Assembly: GCF_000176915.2 (NCBI RefSeq) | Contig: NC_014844.1 | Location: 868,001-932,000 of the forward strand | Direction of reading: 5' to 3' | DNA from: Pseudodesulfovibrio aespoeensis Aspo-2 | GTDB taxonomy: Bacteria > Desulfobacterota > Desulfovibrionia > Desulfovibrionales > Desulfovibrionaceae | Length of the DNA stretch: 64,000 bases | Shown here: in pieces, positions 11,635-20,756 of the stretch | Numbering within the stretch: position 1 is the first letter of the stretch | Layout: each line of letters begins with the position of its first letter | Notes under the pieces: model-generated | The model's database searches: none | What the model saw: only the letters and a program-made list of their open reading frames with translations | What the model was told of the DNA's origin: nothing | Program-made: the position numbers and the translations under genes

Positions 11635-11642
11635 CTCTATTC

Positions 11643-11984
11643 TCATGATCTGAAGATGAAATAGACCGCGCCGAGCAGGCACAGGGAGGCCCAGAGGTAG
11701 TCCCATTTCAGCGGCTGGTTCATGTACAGGATGCAAAAGGGCGCGAACACGGCCAGGGCCAGCACCTCCTGCATGACCTTGAGCTGGGGCAGGGTCAGGG
11801 CGGTGTAGCCGAGCCGGTTGGCCGGGACCTGGATCATGTACTCGAACAGGGCGATGCCCCAGCTGACCAGGGCGGCGATGTACCACGGGCGCTGGTTCAG
11901 CTCCTTGAGATGGGCGTACCAGGCAAAGGTCATGAAGATGTTGGATGCGGTCAGCAGCAGCGCGGTGTACAACGGTATTCTCAC
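11643..11984 (-). CDS. DUF486 / DMT-like small membrane protein
   Basis: 113 residues from the GTG at 11984. Four transmembrane helices are visible, and the motifs ASNIFMTFAWYAHLKELN, SWGIALFEYMIQVPANRLGY and LKVMQEVLALAVFA match my knowledge of the DUF486 family. This is a small drug/metabolite-transporter-like membrane protein with no established substrate. Longer in-frame starts upstream read into poorly conserved sequence, so the GTG with an AGG site was chosen. It stands alone between two repeat copies. Confidence 0.85.
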   Translation of the reverse strand: MRIPLYTALLLTASNIFMTFAWYAHLKELNQRPWYIAALVSWGIALFEYMIQVPANRLGYTALTLPQLKVMQEVLALAVFAPFCILYMNQPLKWDYLWASLCLLGAVYFIFRS

Positions 11985-12413
11985 AGCAACCTCGCCATGA
12001 AAGAGGGATCGTGGAAAAGGGCGTCCCGACCGGACGGCAGAGCGTAGGGCAAGTCGGTCCCGCAGTCCACTGTTTCCGGCGCGGGCGCAGGGGCGCGGCC
12101 TCCCAAACTTCTCGACGGACCGGCCCGGCTCGTGGTAGGAAGGCGCAAAAAAGAGGGGGGCTTCACGGTTTCCGTCTTTTTCCCGCCCGGCACCTTGACC
12201 ATGTTGGTCCAGGCCATTTCCCACCGGGCGGTTTTTCCGTTTGGCAGGCTGTTGAAAAACATCCGATTGCTGCGTTGCTTCAAAAAGGTCAAATCCTCAC
12301 GTACCGGGAGTACGCTTCGGCCTTGCCCTTTTTTCGCGCCTTGCACTCGAACATTTTTGAACAGCCTGCGAAAAGAATTTTTCAACGGTCTCTGAACCTT
12401 TTGGAGCATCGGC
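11985..12413. other. Intergenic region holding the second 124-bp repeat
   Basis: No gene is supported. Short open frames in this stretch run through the repeat copy and show no family resemblance. The stretch must contain the promoters of the divergent DUF486 gene and of the small gene at 12414; no clear boxes stand out. Confidence 0.5.
12245..12368. repeat. 124-bp MITE-like inverted-repeat element, copy 2
   Basis: Same terminal inverted repeats (CAGGCTGTTGAAAAA and its mirror), same length and same internal palindrome as the copy at 11427-11550, with scattered substitutions in the middle, several of them matched on both arms. Compensating changes suggest the folded form is kept by selection or that the copies derive from different family members. 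Confidence 0.75.
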
Positions 12414-12671
12414 ATGGACAAGTACCAGAAGCAGGCCCTGCAGGTCGCCAAGGAAGTGGTGATCAAGTTCATCGAGGTCGGGCGCATCTCCCCGGCCAAC
12501 TTCGGGCAGAATTTCGACGTGATCTTCAAGGACATCATGCGCACCGTCACCGGAGTGACCGCTGGCGACGGCTCCCGCGAGGCCGAGCTGGCCATGCGGG
12601 CCGACATGGAAGGCGACACGGAAGGCGACATGGACGACGACGCTGACGATGCCCCGGAGCGGAGCGAATAA
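12414..12671 (+). CDS. Small conserved-type protein upstream of ubiE/menG, function unknown
   Basis: 85 residues beginning MDKYQKQALQVAKEVVIKF. The first 55 residues look like a folded helical domain, and the last 30 are strongly acidic (repeated D/E after residue 60). The ATG of the menG-like gene follows its stop codon directly (TAAATG), so the two are translated together. The TTTTGGAGCATCGGC before the ATG supplies a ribosome site. I do not recognise the family. Tight coupling to the methyltransferase is the only functional clue. Confidence 0.75.
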   Translation: MDKYQKQALQVAKEVVIKFIEVGRISPANFGQNFDVIFKDIMRTVTGVTAGDGSREAELAMRADMEGDTEGDMDDDADDAPERSE

Positions 12672-13628
12672 ATGGCCGGGGACCAGTGCCAATCGGCCAC
12701 CGGAGCCAGCACCCCGGACGAACATGGGCGGCGCGTGGCCGACATGTTTGGCCGCATTGCCGGGTGGTACGATTTTCTCAACCACGCCCTGTCCGCCGGG
12801 CAGGACATCTACTGGCGCCATCGCCTGGTCCGGGCCGCCCGGCCCGCGCCCGGCGAGATGGTGCTCGATCTGGCCGCCGGGACCATGGACGTGTCTGTGG
12901 GGCTGGCCCGCCAGTATCCGGAGTGCCGGGTGGCCGCCCTGGATTTCGCCCTGCCCATGCTCACGCAGGGCAAGGGGCGCAAGCTCAAGGACGGCCTTGA
13001 GAAGCGCATCTTCCCGGTCCAGGCCGACGGGCGTGCCCTGCCCCTGCCCGACGCCAGCATGGGCGCGGCCACCATCGCCTTTGGCATCCGCAACATCCTG
13101 CCCCGCCAGGACGCCTACCGCGAATTTTATCGCGTGCTCAAGCCGGGCGCGCGGCTGTGCATCCTCGAATTCGGCACCGGCAGCCGCCGGGTCTGGAAGG
13201 GGCTTTACAATTTCTATCTCAACACCCTGCTGCCCTTTATCGGCGACCGCGTCTCGGGCGATCCGGGCGCGTACCGCTATCTGGCCGAGAGCATCAAGAC
13301 CTTTCCCGACGAGCGCGCCCTGGCCCGCGAGCTGATGGACGCCGGGTTCGACCGCGTCTACCATGTGCCCATGATGTCGGGCATCGTCTATCTGCACGTG
13401 GCCGAGAAGCCGGGCAAGGCGGTGGTGGCTGCGGCTGATGCCTCTGCCGAGCCTCCCGTGTCTCCTGCCGAGCTTGCCGCAAAAACGACGGCTCCCAAAA
13501 AGACGGCGGCTCCCAAAAAGGCGGCTCCCAAAAAGGCGGGTGCAAAGAAGGGCGGGGCAAAGAAAACGGTTTCAAGGAAGGCCGGGAAACCCGCTGCAAA
13601 AGGGGCGTCGGCCAAGGGGACGAAGTAG
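12672..13628 (+). CDS. ubiE: Demethylmenaquinone methyltransferase (UbiE/MenG family) with lysine-rich histone-like tail
   Basis: 318 residues. Residues 1-245 are a UbiE/MenG-type methyltransferase: MFGRIAGWYDFLNH, the SAM-binding motif VLDLAAGTMDVSVGLA, ALDFALPML, and IAFGIRNILPRQDAYREFYRV. It C-methylates the quinone ring in the last step of menaquinone synthesis, which fits mqnB and a polyprenyl synthase close by. After about residue 265 comes an unusual low-complexity tail of repeated AAPKK / AKKGGAKK units, like histone H1 or bacterial histone-like tails. This is absent from ordinary UbiE, which ends near 230-260 residues. The tail is in frame with no sign of error. Confidence 0.9.
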   Translation: MAGDQCQSATGASTPDEHGRRVADMFGRIAGWYDFLNHALSAGQDIYWRHRLVRAARPAPGEMVLDLAAGTMDVSVGLARQYPECRVAALDFALPMLTQGKGRKLKDGLEKRIFPVQADGRALPLPDASMGAATIAFGIRNILPRQDAYREFYRVLKPGARLCILEFGTGSRRVWKGLYNFYLNTLLPFIGDRVSGDPGAYRYLAESIKTFPDERALARELMDAGFDRVYHVPMMSGIVYLHVAEKPGKAVVAAADASAEPPVSPAELAAKTTAPKKTAAPKKAAPKKAGAKKGGAKKTVSRKAGKPAAKGASAKGTK

Positions 13629-13666
13629 GGAGGGGGATGGCTCAGGCCTCTGTGGACAGACGTTCC

Positions 13667-13873
13667 TTATGAGGATAAGGAGCGGCCAAAAGAGATGATG
13701 AGCAGGCCGAGGATGATGGCAGCCAGTCCGATGAAGCGCAGGAATTTCGGCGGCTGGGTGGCCAGCCTCAGCAGCATGCGCGGCATGCGTTCGGCAAAGA
13801 GAAAATAGGGGAGCCCCTCGAAGACGAAGGCCAGCCCCACGGCTGCGATCAGCAATGACCAGTCGATGTTCAT
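13667..13873 (-). CDS. DUF2065 small membrane protein
   Basis: 68 residues with two transmembrane helices: one at residues 5-20 (LLIAAVGLAFVFEGLPYFLF) and one at 46-62 (IGLAAIILGLLIISF). The central FEGLPYFLFAERM/RMLLRLATQP pattern is what I know of the DUF2065 family, found widely in proteobacteria with no assigned function. It is read from an ATG at 13873, diverges from the nucleotide-sugar dehydrogenase and converges on ubiE. Confidence 0.82.
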   Translation of the reverse strand: MNIDWSLLIAAVGLAFVFEGLPYFLFAERMPRMLLRLATQPPKFLRFIGLAAIILGLLIISFGRSLSS

Positions 13874-13934
13874 ACGCCCTTACTAGCCGGGAACACGGCC
13901 CGTGTCCACCCGACCCATACATGGAGACTCTTTC

Positions 13935-15257
<1,323 letters not shown>

Positions 15258-15338
15258 CGGCCACGGATCCGCATTGAGCCCTGATGTTTTCCGCTTGCCC
15301 TCTGAACACTGTACGAACACCCGTCACAAGGGGAGAAC

Positions 15339-16037
15339 ATGATCATAGTCGTCACGGCCACGTCCAGGGAGATGCAGTCCGCCTTCGGAGCCGTGGGCGC
15401 GCCTGCGGTGGAGCAGGGCGGGACAGCGGAGTTTTCCCTTGGCGGGCATGACCTGCTGCTGGCCGTGAGCGGGGTGGGGCTGGTCAACACGGCCCTGGCC
15501 GCTGGCAGGCTCCTGGCCCTGCCCTTTGTCACCGGGGTGGTCAACCTCGGCATCGGCGGGGCGTACGATGTGGAGGAGTTCCCCATCGGCACCAGCGCCT
15601 ATGCCTGGCAGGAGACCTGGCCGGAGTACGGCCTGCTCGACGAGGAGGGCAGGGTGGACCCCAAGGCCATCGGCTTTCCCCAGGGCGAGGTCCGGGGCAA
15701 GCCGGTGTGGAACCGGGTCCAGCTCAATCCGGTTAACGACGCGGCGGCCATGGGCCTGTCCCTGCCCGCGGATTGCGCCCGGGGCTCGTTCGTCACGGTC
15801 AGCAGCGTCACCGGCACCCCGGAGCGGTCTGGCTGGCTCAAGACGGCCTGCAACGGGGATGTGGAGAACATGGAGGGGTTTGCCCTGGCCTTTGGGACCA
15901 TGCGGGCGGGCCTGCCCTTTTTGCAGGTGCGCAGCGTGTCCAACAGGGTGGGCTCGCGCCAGCCCGAGGACTGGGACCTCAAGGGCGCATTCCGGACGCT
16001 GGGCGACCTCGCCCCGCGCCTTTTCCTTGGGAAGTAG
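15339..16037 (+). CDS. mqnB: Futalosine hydrolase
   Basis: 232 residues of the nucleoside-phosphorylase fold: IIVVTATSREMQSAFGA at the start, SGVGLVNTALAAGRLL, VNLGIGGAYDVEEFPIG, and the C-terminal ENMEGFALAFGT with RSVSNRVGSR. This pattern fits MqnB, which splits futalosine into dehypoxanthine futalosine and hypoxanthine in the alternative menaquinone pathway. The next gene encodes an isoprenoid chain synthase and a menG-like methyltransferase lies upstream, which supports a menaquinone role. A plain 5'-methylthioadenosine nucleosidase is the main alternative, but length and context favour MqnB. Confidence 0.88.
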   Translation: MIIVVTATSREMQSAFGAVGAPAVEQGGTAEFSLGGHDLLLAVSGVGLVNTALAAGRLLALPFVTGVVNLGIGGAYDVEEFPIGTSAYAWQETWPEYGLLDEEGRVDPKAIGFPQGEVRGKPVWNRVQLNPVNDAAAMGLSLPADCARGSFVTVSSVTGTPERSGWLKTACNGDVENMEGFALAFGTMRAGLPFLQVRSVSNRVGSRQPEDWDLKGAFRTLGDLAPRLFLGK

Positions 16038-16079
16038 AAGGCTTTACTCCTTGCCCGCAACCTGACATAATTACCCGAT

Positions 16080-17048
16080 ATGAACGAACTGCTGCGCTAC
16101 TTCCAGAGGGAACTCCCCGGAATCAACCAATTCCTTGACGCCGAGGCCGAGGCCCTGAATGGACTGGTGCGGGATGTCGCCAAGCACATCATCGGCTCCG
16201 GCGGCAAGCGCATCCGGCCCATGCTGACCCTGCTCTTTGCCCGCGCCATGGGTTATGATCGGGATGATTATCACGCCATCGCCTGCTCGCTGGAGCTGCT
16301 CCACTCGGCCACCCTGCTGCACGACGACTACCTGGACGATGCCGAACTGCGGCGTGGCCGGTCCGCCGCGCATCTGGTCTTTGGCCGCACCGAGACCATC
16401 CTGGCCGGCGATGCCCTGCTGGCCCTGGCCAATGAGATGGGCGCCCGCTACGGCAACGCCCGGCTCTGCTGGCTGCTGGCCCGGGGGATCATGGAGACCG
16501 CGGTGGGCGAGATCGAGGAGATCCGGTTCTCCAAGCATCCCACCCTGGACCGCGAGGCGTACATGAACATCATCATCGGCAAGACCGCCCGGCTCATCGA
16601 GTGCGCCTGCCGGTGCGGCGCGGCCCTGGCCGGGGCCACCCCGGAGCAGGAGGACGCGGCGGGCGAATATGGCCTCAACCTGGGCATCGCCTTCCAATTG
16701 GTGGACGACGCCCTGGACTACGCCTCGCCCACCTCGGAAACGGGCAAGCCAGAGGGCGGCGACCTGCGCGAGGGCAAGGTGACCCTGCCCCTGATCCTGT
16801 TCATGGAGGACGGCGACGAGGCGGCCAGCGAGACCCTGCTCGGCCTGATGCGCGACGGCGAGTTGACCGAAGAGCAGTGCGCCGAGATCCTGGCCCAGGT
16901 CCAGGACGCGGGCTGTCCGCAGCGCACCCGCGACGAGGCCGCCCACTACGTCGAGCGCGCCAAGGCATGCCTTGCGGGCTTCCCCCCTGGCGAGCCGGTC
17001 ACCGTGCTCGGGCAGGCCGCGGATTACGTGCTGACCAGAACCAAGTGA
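16080..17048 (+). CDS. Long-chain polyprenyl diphosphate synthase (IspB/heptaprenyl-type)
   Basis: 322 residues. The first aspartate-rich motif is LLHDDYLDDAELRRG near residue 80 and the second is FQLVDDALDY near 207, both needed for Mg-diphosphate binding in trans-isoprenyl synthases. GSGGKRIRPML lies near residue 39. It builds the side chain of menaquinone from FPP and IPP. It begins 42 bases after mqnB, so a menaquinone operon is likely. Chain length cannot be told from the sequence alone. Confidence 0.92.
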   Translation: MNELLRYFQRELPGINQFLDAEAEALNGLVRDVAKHIIGSGGKRIRPMLTLLFARAMGYDRDDYHAIACSLELLHSATLLHDDYLDDAELRRGRSAAHLVFGRTETILAGDALLALANEMGARYGNARLCWLLARGIMETAVGEIEEIRFSKHPTLDREAYMNIIIGKTARLIECACRCGAALAGATPEQEDAAGEYGLNLGIAFQLVDDALDYASPTSETGKPEGGDLREGKVTLPLILFMEDGDEAASETLLGLMRDGELTEEQCAEILAQVQDAGCPQRTRDEAAHYVERAKACLAGFPPGEPVTVLGQAADYVLTRTK

Positions 17049-17055
17049 TTTCAGG

Positions 17056-17095
17056 CCGGCCCGGTCGCACACGCGAGACGGGCCGGTTTCTTTTC
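17056..17095 (+). terminator. Rho-independent terminator after the polyprenyl synthase gene
   Basis: Arms beginning CCGGCCCG and ending CGGGCCGG pair around a short loop and are followed by TTTCTTTT. It separates the menaquinone genes from purL. Confidence 0.75.
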
Positions 17096-17119
17096 AGATT
17101 TCCAAGAAGGAGTATCCAG

Positions 17120-20116
17120 ATGCTGTGCCGTGTCGTTGTCGGACTGAAAGAGGGCGTCCGTGACGTGGTGGGCGAGAAAGTCGCCCGCAAGATCAGGAGC
17201 GAGCTTGGGGTGGAGGTGGGCGATGTGCGCATCGTCAGCGTCTTCACCCTGGAGGGATTGACCCAGCTGCAAGTGGACACGGCCCTTGAACGGGCTGCTC
17301 TGCACGATCCGGTGCTGCACGAGGTCTCCCTGGCCCCCCTGGCGCGCGATTTCGACTGGATTCTCGAAGTGGGCTTTCGGCCCGGCGTCACGGACAACGA
17401 GGGGCGCACCGCGCGCGAGACCCTGGGCGTGGTCCTTGGCCTGTCCAAGGTCGGGCTGGAGTCGGTCAAGGTCTACACCTCGCGCCAGTACCTGATCCGG
17501 GCCGGGCTCGACGAGGCGGGCATCCGCCACATCGCCGCCGACCTGCTGGCCAACGAGCTGATCCAGCGGTTTGAATACAAGTCCGCCGCCCAGTGGGCCG
17601 CTTCGCCCGGATTCGAGGCCCGCGCGGCCAGGGTCACGGGCCAGGCCAGCGACGAGGTGGGCACCGTGGCCATCTCCACCATGACCGATGCAGAATTGAT
17701 GGATTTCTCCAGGGCCAACACCCTGGCCCTGTCCCTGCGCGAGCTGCACGACATCCGCGCCTATTATGCCGACCCGGCGGTGCGCGCCGCGCGCGAACAG
17801 GTGGGTCTGACCGGCGAGCCCACGGACGCCGAGATCGAGGTGCTGGCCCAGACCTGGTCCGAGCACTGCAAGCACAAGATCTTCGGCGCGAAAATCGCCT
17901 ACAAGGACCGCGAGACGGGCCGGACCTCGCACTATTCGAGCCTGTACAAGACCTTTATCCAGGGGTCCACCAAGGCCTTGCGCGCGCGCAACGCCGAATC
18001 CGGCCCCCATGGCGACTACTGTTTGTCGGTGTTCAAGGACAACGCGGGCGTGATCGCCTTTTCCGAGACCCTCAATGTCTGCGTCAAGATGGAGACGCAC
18101 AACTCGCCCTCGGCGCTCGACCCCTACGGCGGAGCGCTGACCGGCATCGTGGGCGTCAACCGCGACCCCATGGGCACCGGCCTGGGCGCGAACCTGCTGT
18201 GCAACACCGATGTCTTCTGCTTTGCCTCGCCCTTTCACGAGGGCGGGCTACCGCCCCGGTTGCTGCACCCGCGCCGCGTGTTCGAGGGCGTGCGCGAGGG
18301 CGTGGAGCATGGCGGCAACAAGTCCGGCATCCCCACGGTCAACGGGTCCATTGTTTTTGATGAGCGCTACCTGGGCAAGCCCCTGGTCTACTGCGGCACC
18401 ATCGGCACCATGCCCGTGACCGTGGCGGGCCGTCCCTCCCACGAGAAGCAGGCCCTGCCCGGCGACCTGATCGTCATGTCCGGTGGGCGCATCGGCGCGG
18501 ACGGCATCCACGGTGCGACGTTCTCGTCCGAGGAGCTGCACGAGGGCAGCCCGGCCACGGCGGTGCAGATCGGCGACCCCATCACCCAGCGCAAGATGTA
18601 CGATTTTCTCATGCGCGCCCGCGATCGCGGGCTGTACAACGCCATCACCGACAATGGCGCGGGCGGCCTGTCCTCGTCCGTGGGCGAGATGGCCGGGGAC
18701 ACGGGCGGGTTCGAGATGGACCTGGCCAGGGCACCCCTCAAGTATGATGGGCTGAGGCCCTGGGAAATCCTCATCTCCGAGGCCCAGGAGCGCATGACCA
18801 TGGCCGTGCCGCCCGAAAAGATCGACGAATTCCTGGCCCTGTCCGCCGAGATGGACGTGGAGTCCACGGTGCTTGGCACCTTCACGGATTCCGGCAAGTA
18901 CCTGGTCCGCTACGGCAAGCGGATGGTCACCTGCCTGGACATGGAGTTCCTGCACGACGGCGTGCCGCAGATGGAGCTGGACGCGGTCTGGGACCGGCCC
19001 GTGATCGCCACCGAGCCGGTGCCCGAGGTCGCGGACCAGGGCGGGTTGCTCAAGGCCATGCTTGGCCGCCTGAACATCTGCTCCAAGGAGTATGTGGTCA
19101 GGCAGTATGACCACGAGGTCCAGGGCAAAAGCGCGATCAAGCCCATGGTGGGCGTCAAGGCCGATGGCCCGTCGGACGCGGGCGTGCTGCGGCCCGAGCT
19201 TGAAAGCGAGCGCGGGCTGGTGGTCTCCCACGGCATCTGCCCGCAGTATTCCGACCTCGACACCTACTGGATGATGGCCAACGCCATTGACGAGGCCATC
19301 CGCAACGCCGTGGCCGTGGGCGGCGATATCAGCTACATGGCCGGGTGCGACAACTTCTGCTGGTGCGATCCTGTCCAGTCCGAAACCACGCCCGACGGCC
19401 ATTACAAGCTGGCCCAGCTGGTGCGCGCCAACCTCGCCCTGGCCCATTACTGCCTCGGGTTCGGAGTGCCCTGCGTCTCGGGCAAGGACTCCATGAAGAA
19501 CGATTACAAGGGCGGGGGGCGCAAGATTTCCATCCCGCCCACCGTGCTCTTCTCGGTCATCGGCGTGATTCCGGATGTGAACAAATGCGTCACCTCGGAT
19601 TTCAAGGCTCCCGGCGATCTGGTCTACCTGCTCGGCCTGACCAGGCCAGAGTTTGGGGGCAGCGAGGTCGCGGCCCAGCTCGGCTTCTCCCATGGGAGCG
19701 TGCCGCAGGTGGACCTGCTCACGGCCAAGGCCCGGTATGAGACGGTGTTCGCGGCCATCCAGGCAAGGCTGATCAGCGCCTGCCACGATTGCTCTGACGG
19801 CGGTCTGGGCGTGACCCTGGCCGAGATGTGCATCGGTGGTCGCCTGGGCGCGGCCATTGACCTCGCCGCCGTGCCGGTCAATGGCGAGCTTGGCTCCACT
19901 GGCCTGCTCTATGCCGAGTCGGCCAGCCGTTTCGTTGTCTCCGTGCCACCGGCCCATCGCGACGCCTTTGAGGGGCTGTTTGCCGGGCAATGGTTCGCCC
20001 GCATCGGCGTGGTGGACGGCTCCGGCGCGCTGACTGTCTCCCACGAACAGCGCCAAATCCTGTGTGAGAATGTTCACGATCTGGCGTCCGCTTTCAAGAA
20101 GACCCTTGACTGGTAA
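17120..20116 (+). CDS. purL: Phosphoribosylformylglycinamidine synthase, fused PurS-PurL
   Basis: 998 residues from the ATG at 17120, which follows AAGGAG. It makes FGAM from FGAR in purine synthesis. The first ~170 residues resemble PurS-type repeats, and the rest is a PurL synthetase with QTWSEHCKHKIFGAKI near residue 250, ETHNSPSALDPYGGA near 328, and LPGDLIVMSGGRIGADGIHG. The chain ends in SAFKKTLDW without any glutaminase domain, so ammonia must come from a separate PurQ encoded elsewhere. The size is intermediate between the ~740-residue small PurL and the ~1300-residue large PurL. Confidence 0.95.
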   Translation: MLCRVVVGLKEGVRDVVGEKVARKIRSELGVEVGDVRIVSVFTLEGLTQLQVDTALERAALHDPVLHEVSLAPLARDFDWILEVGFRPGVTDNEGRTARETLGVVLGLSKVGLESVKVYTSRQYLIRAGLDEAGIRHIAADLLANELIQRFEYKSAAQWAASPGFEARAARVTGQASDEVGTVAISTMTDAELMDFSRANTLALSLRELHDIRAYYADPAVRAAREQVGLTGEPTDAEIEVLAQTWSEHCKHKIFGAKIAYKDRETGRTSHYSSLYKTFIQGSTKALRARNAESGPHGDYCLSVFKDNAGVIAFSETLNVCVKMETHNSPSALDPYGGALTGIVGVNRDPMGTGLGANLLCNTDVFCFASPFHEGGLPPRLLHPRRVFEGVREGVEHGGNKSGIPTVNGSIVFDERYLGKPLVYCGTIGTMPVTVAGRPSHEKQALPGDLIVMSGGRIGADGIHGATFSSEELHEGSPATAVQIGDPITQRKMYDFLMRARDRGLYNAITDNGAGGLSSSVGEMAGDTGGFEMDLARAPLKYDGLRPWEILISEAQERMTMAVPPEKIDEFLALSAEMDVESTVLGTFTDSGKYLVRYGKRMVTCLDMEFLHDGVPQMELDAVWDRPVIATEPVPEVADQGGLLKAMLGRLNICSKEYVVRQYDHEVQGKSAIKPMVGVKADGPSDAGVLRPELESERGLVVSHGICPQYSDLDTYWMMANAIDEAIRNAVAVGGDISYMAGCDNFCWCDPVQSETTPDGHYKLAQLVRANLALAHYCLGFGVPCVSGKDSMKNDYKGGGRKISIPPTVLFSVIGVIPDVNKCVTSDFKAPGDLVYLLGLTRPEFGGSEVAAQLGFSHGSVPQVDLLTAKARYETVFAAIQARLISACHDCSDGGLGVTLAEMCIGGRLGAAIDLAAVPVNGELGSTGLLYAESASRFVVSVPPAHRDAFEGLFAGQWFARIGVVDGSGALTVSHEQRQILCENVHDLASAFKKTLDW

Positions 20117-20119
20117 TAA

Positions 20120-20146
20120 CCGCCCCTTCGCGTTGCGAAGGGGCGG
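20120..20146 (+). terminator. Hairpin after purL
   Basis: A perfect 12-base stem (CCGCCCCTTCGC and complement) with a GTT loop starts four bases after the purL stop. The following T-run is poor, so termination may be partial. Confidence 0.6.
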
Positions 20147-20198
20147 ACCCACTTTACCTGTTTGAAAAAACCATCTATAGACCCAAGGAGTCTTTCAG

Positions 20199-20747
20199 AT
20201 GGCGAGGTGCGGGTTTCTCCTGCGGAATCGTCGCGTTTCAGACTTTTACGGGGGGTGGTTAATGCTGTTTTCTTCTGCGTGGTCCAGGGGTTGTCTGCTC
20301 TTTTTTGTTGCCACGGCGATCGTTGTCATCGGGACGGCCACGGTCGGGCGGTCCAACTCAGGTCGGTATGTCGGATCAGAGGCTTGTGCCGACTGTCACG
20401 AGGATGAGTTCGACAACTTCAAGAAATTTTCGAAAAAGGCCCATTCAGGCGACTCGGTCAAGGTCATGGCGGGAGACCTGGCCAAGGACGAGCTGGAGGA
20501 ATGCTTTACCTGTCACATGACCGGGTTCGGCAAGCCGGGCGGGTTTGTCAGCTTCGAGGCAACGCCCAAGATGGCCGATGCCGGGTGCGAGGTCTGTCAC
20601 GGGCCGGGTTACGACCATGTCGAGTCCGGGGGTGACACCGACCTGATCGTGGGCAAGCTGAGTGTCGCCGATTGCGAGCATTGCCACAACCCGGAGCGGG
20701 TGGCCGCCTTTGACTTCAAGCCGCTGCTCTACGGCGGGGCGCACTAG
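20199..20747 (+). CDS. Tetraheme periplasmic c-type cytochrome
   Basis: 182 residues from the ATG at 20199, which has AAGGAG eight bases upstream. A shorter start at 20262 would give a cleaner signal peptide (MLFSSAWSRGCLLFFVATA). A hydrophobic signal or anchor spans about residues 33-48. Four CXXCH motifs follow: CADCH at 63, then CFTCH, CEVCH and CEHCH, with extra histidines able to act as distal ligands, as in cytochrome c554/NapC-like small multiheme proteins. It lies nine bases before a chemoreceptor gene whose sensor domain also carries a heme motif. The two may therefore form a redox-sensing pair rather than a purely respiratory unit. Confidence 0.88.
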   Translation: MARCGFLLRNRRVSDFYGGWLMLFSSAWSRGCLLFFVATAIVVIGTATVGRSNSGRYVGSEACADCHEDEFDNFKKFSKKAHSGDSVKVMAGDLAKDELEECFTCHMTGFGKPGGFVSFEATPKMADAGCEVCHGPGYDHVESGGDTDLIVGKLSVADCEHCHNPERVAAFDFKPLLYGGAH

Positions 20748-20756
20748 GAGACGATC

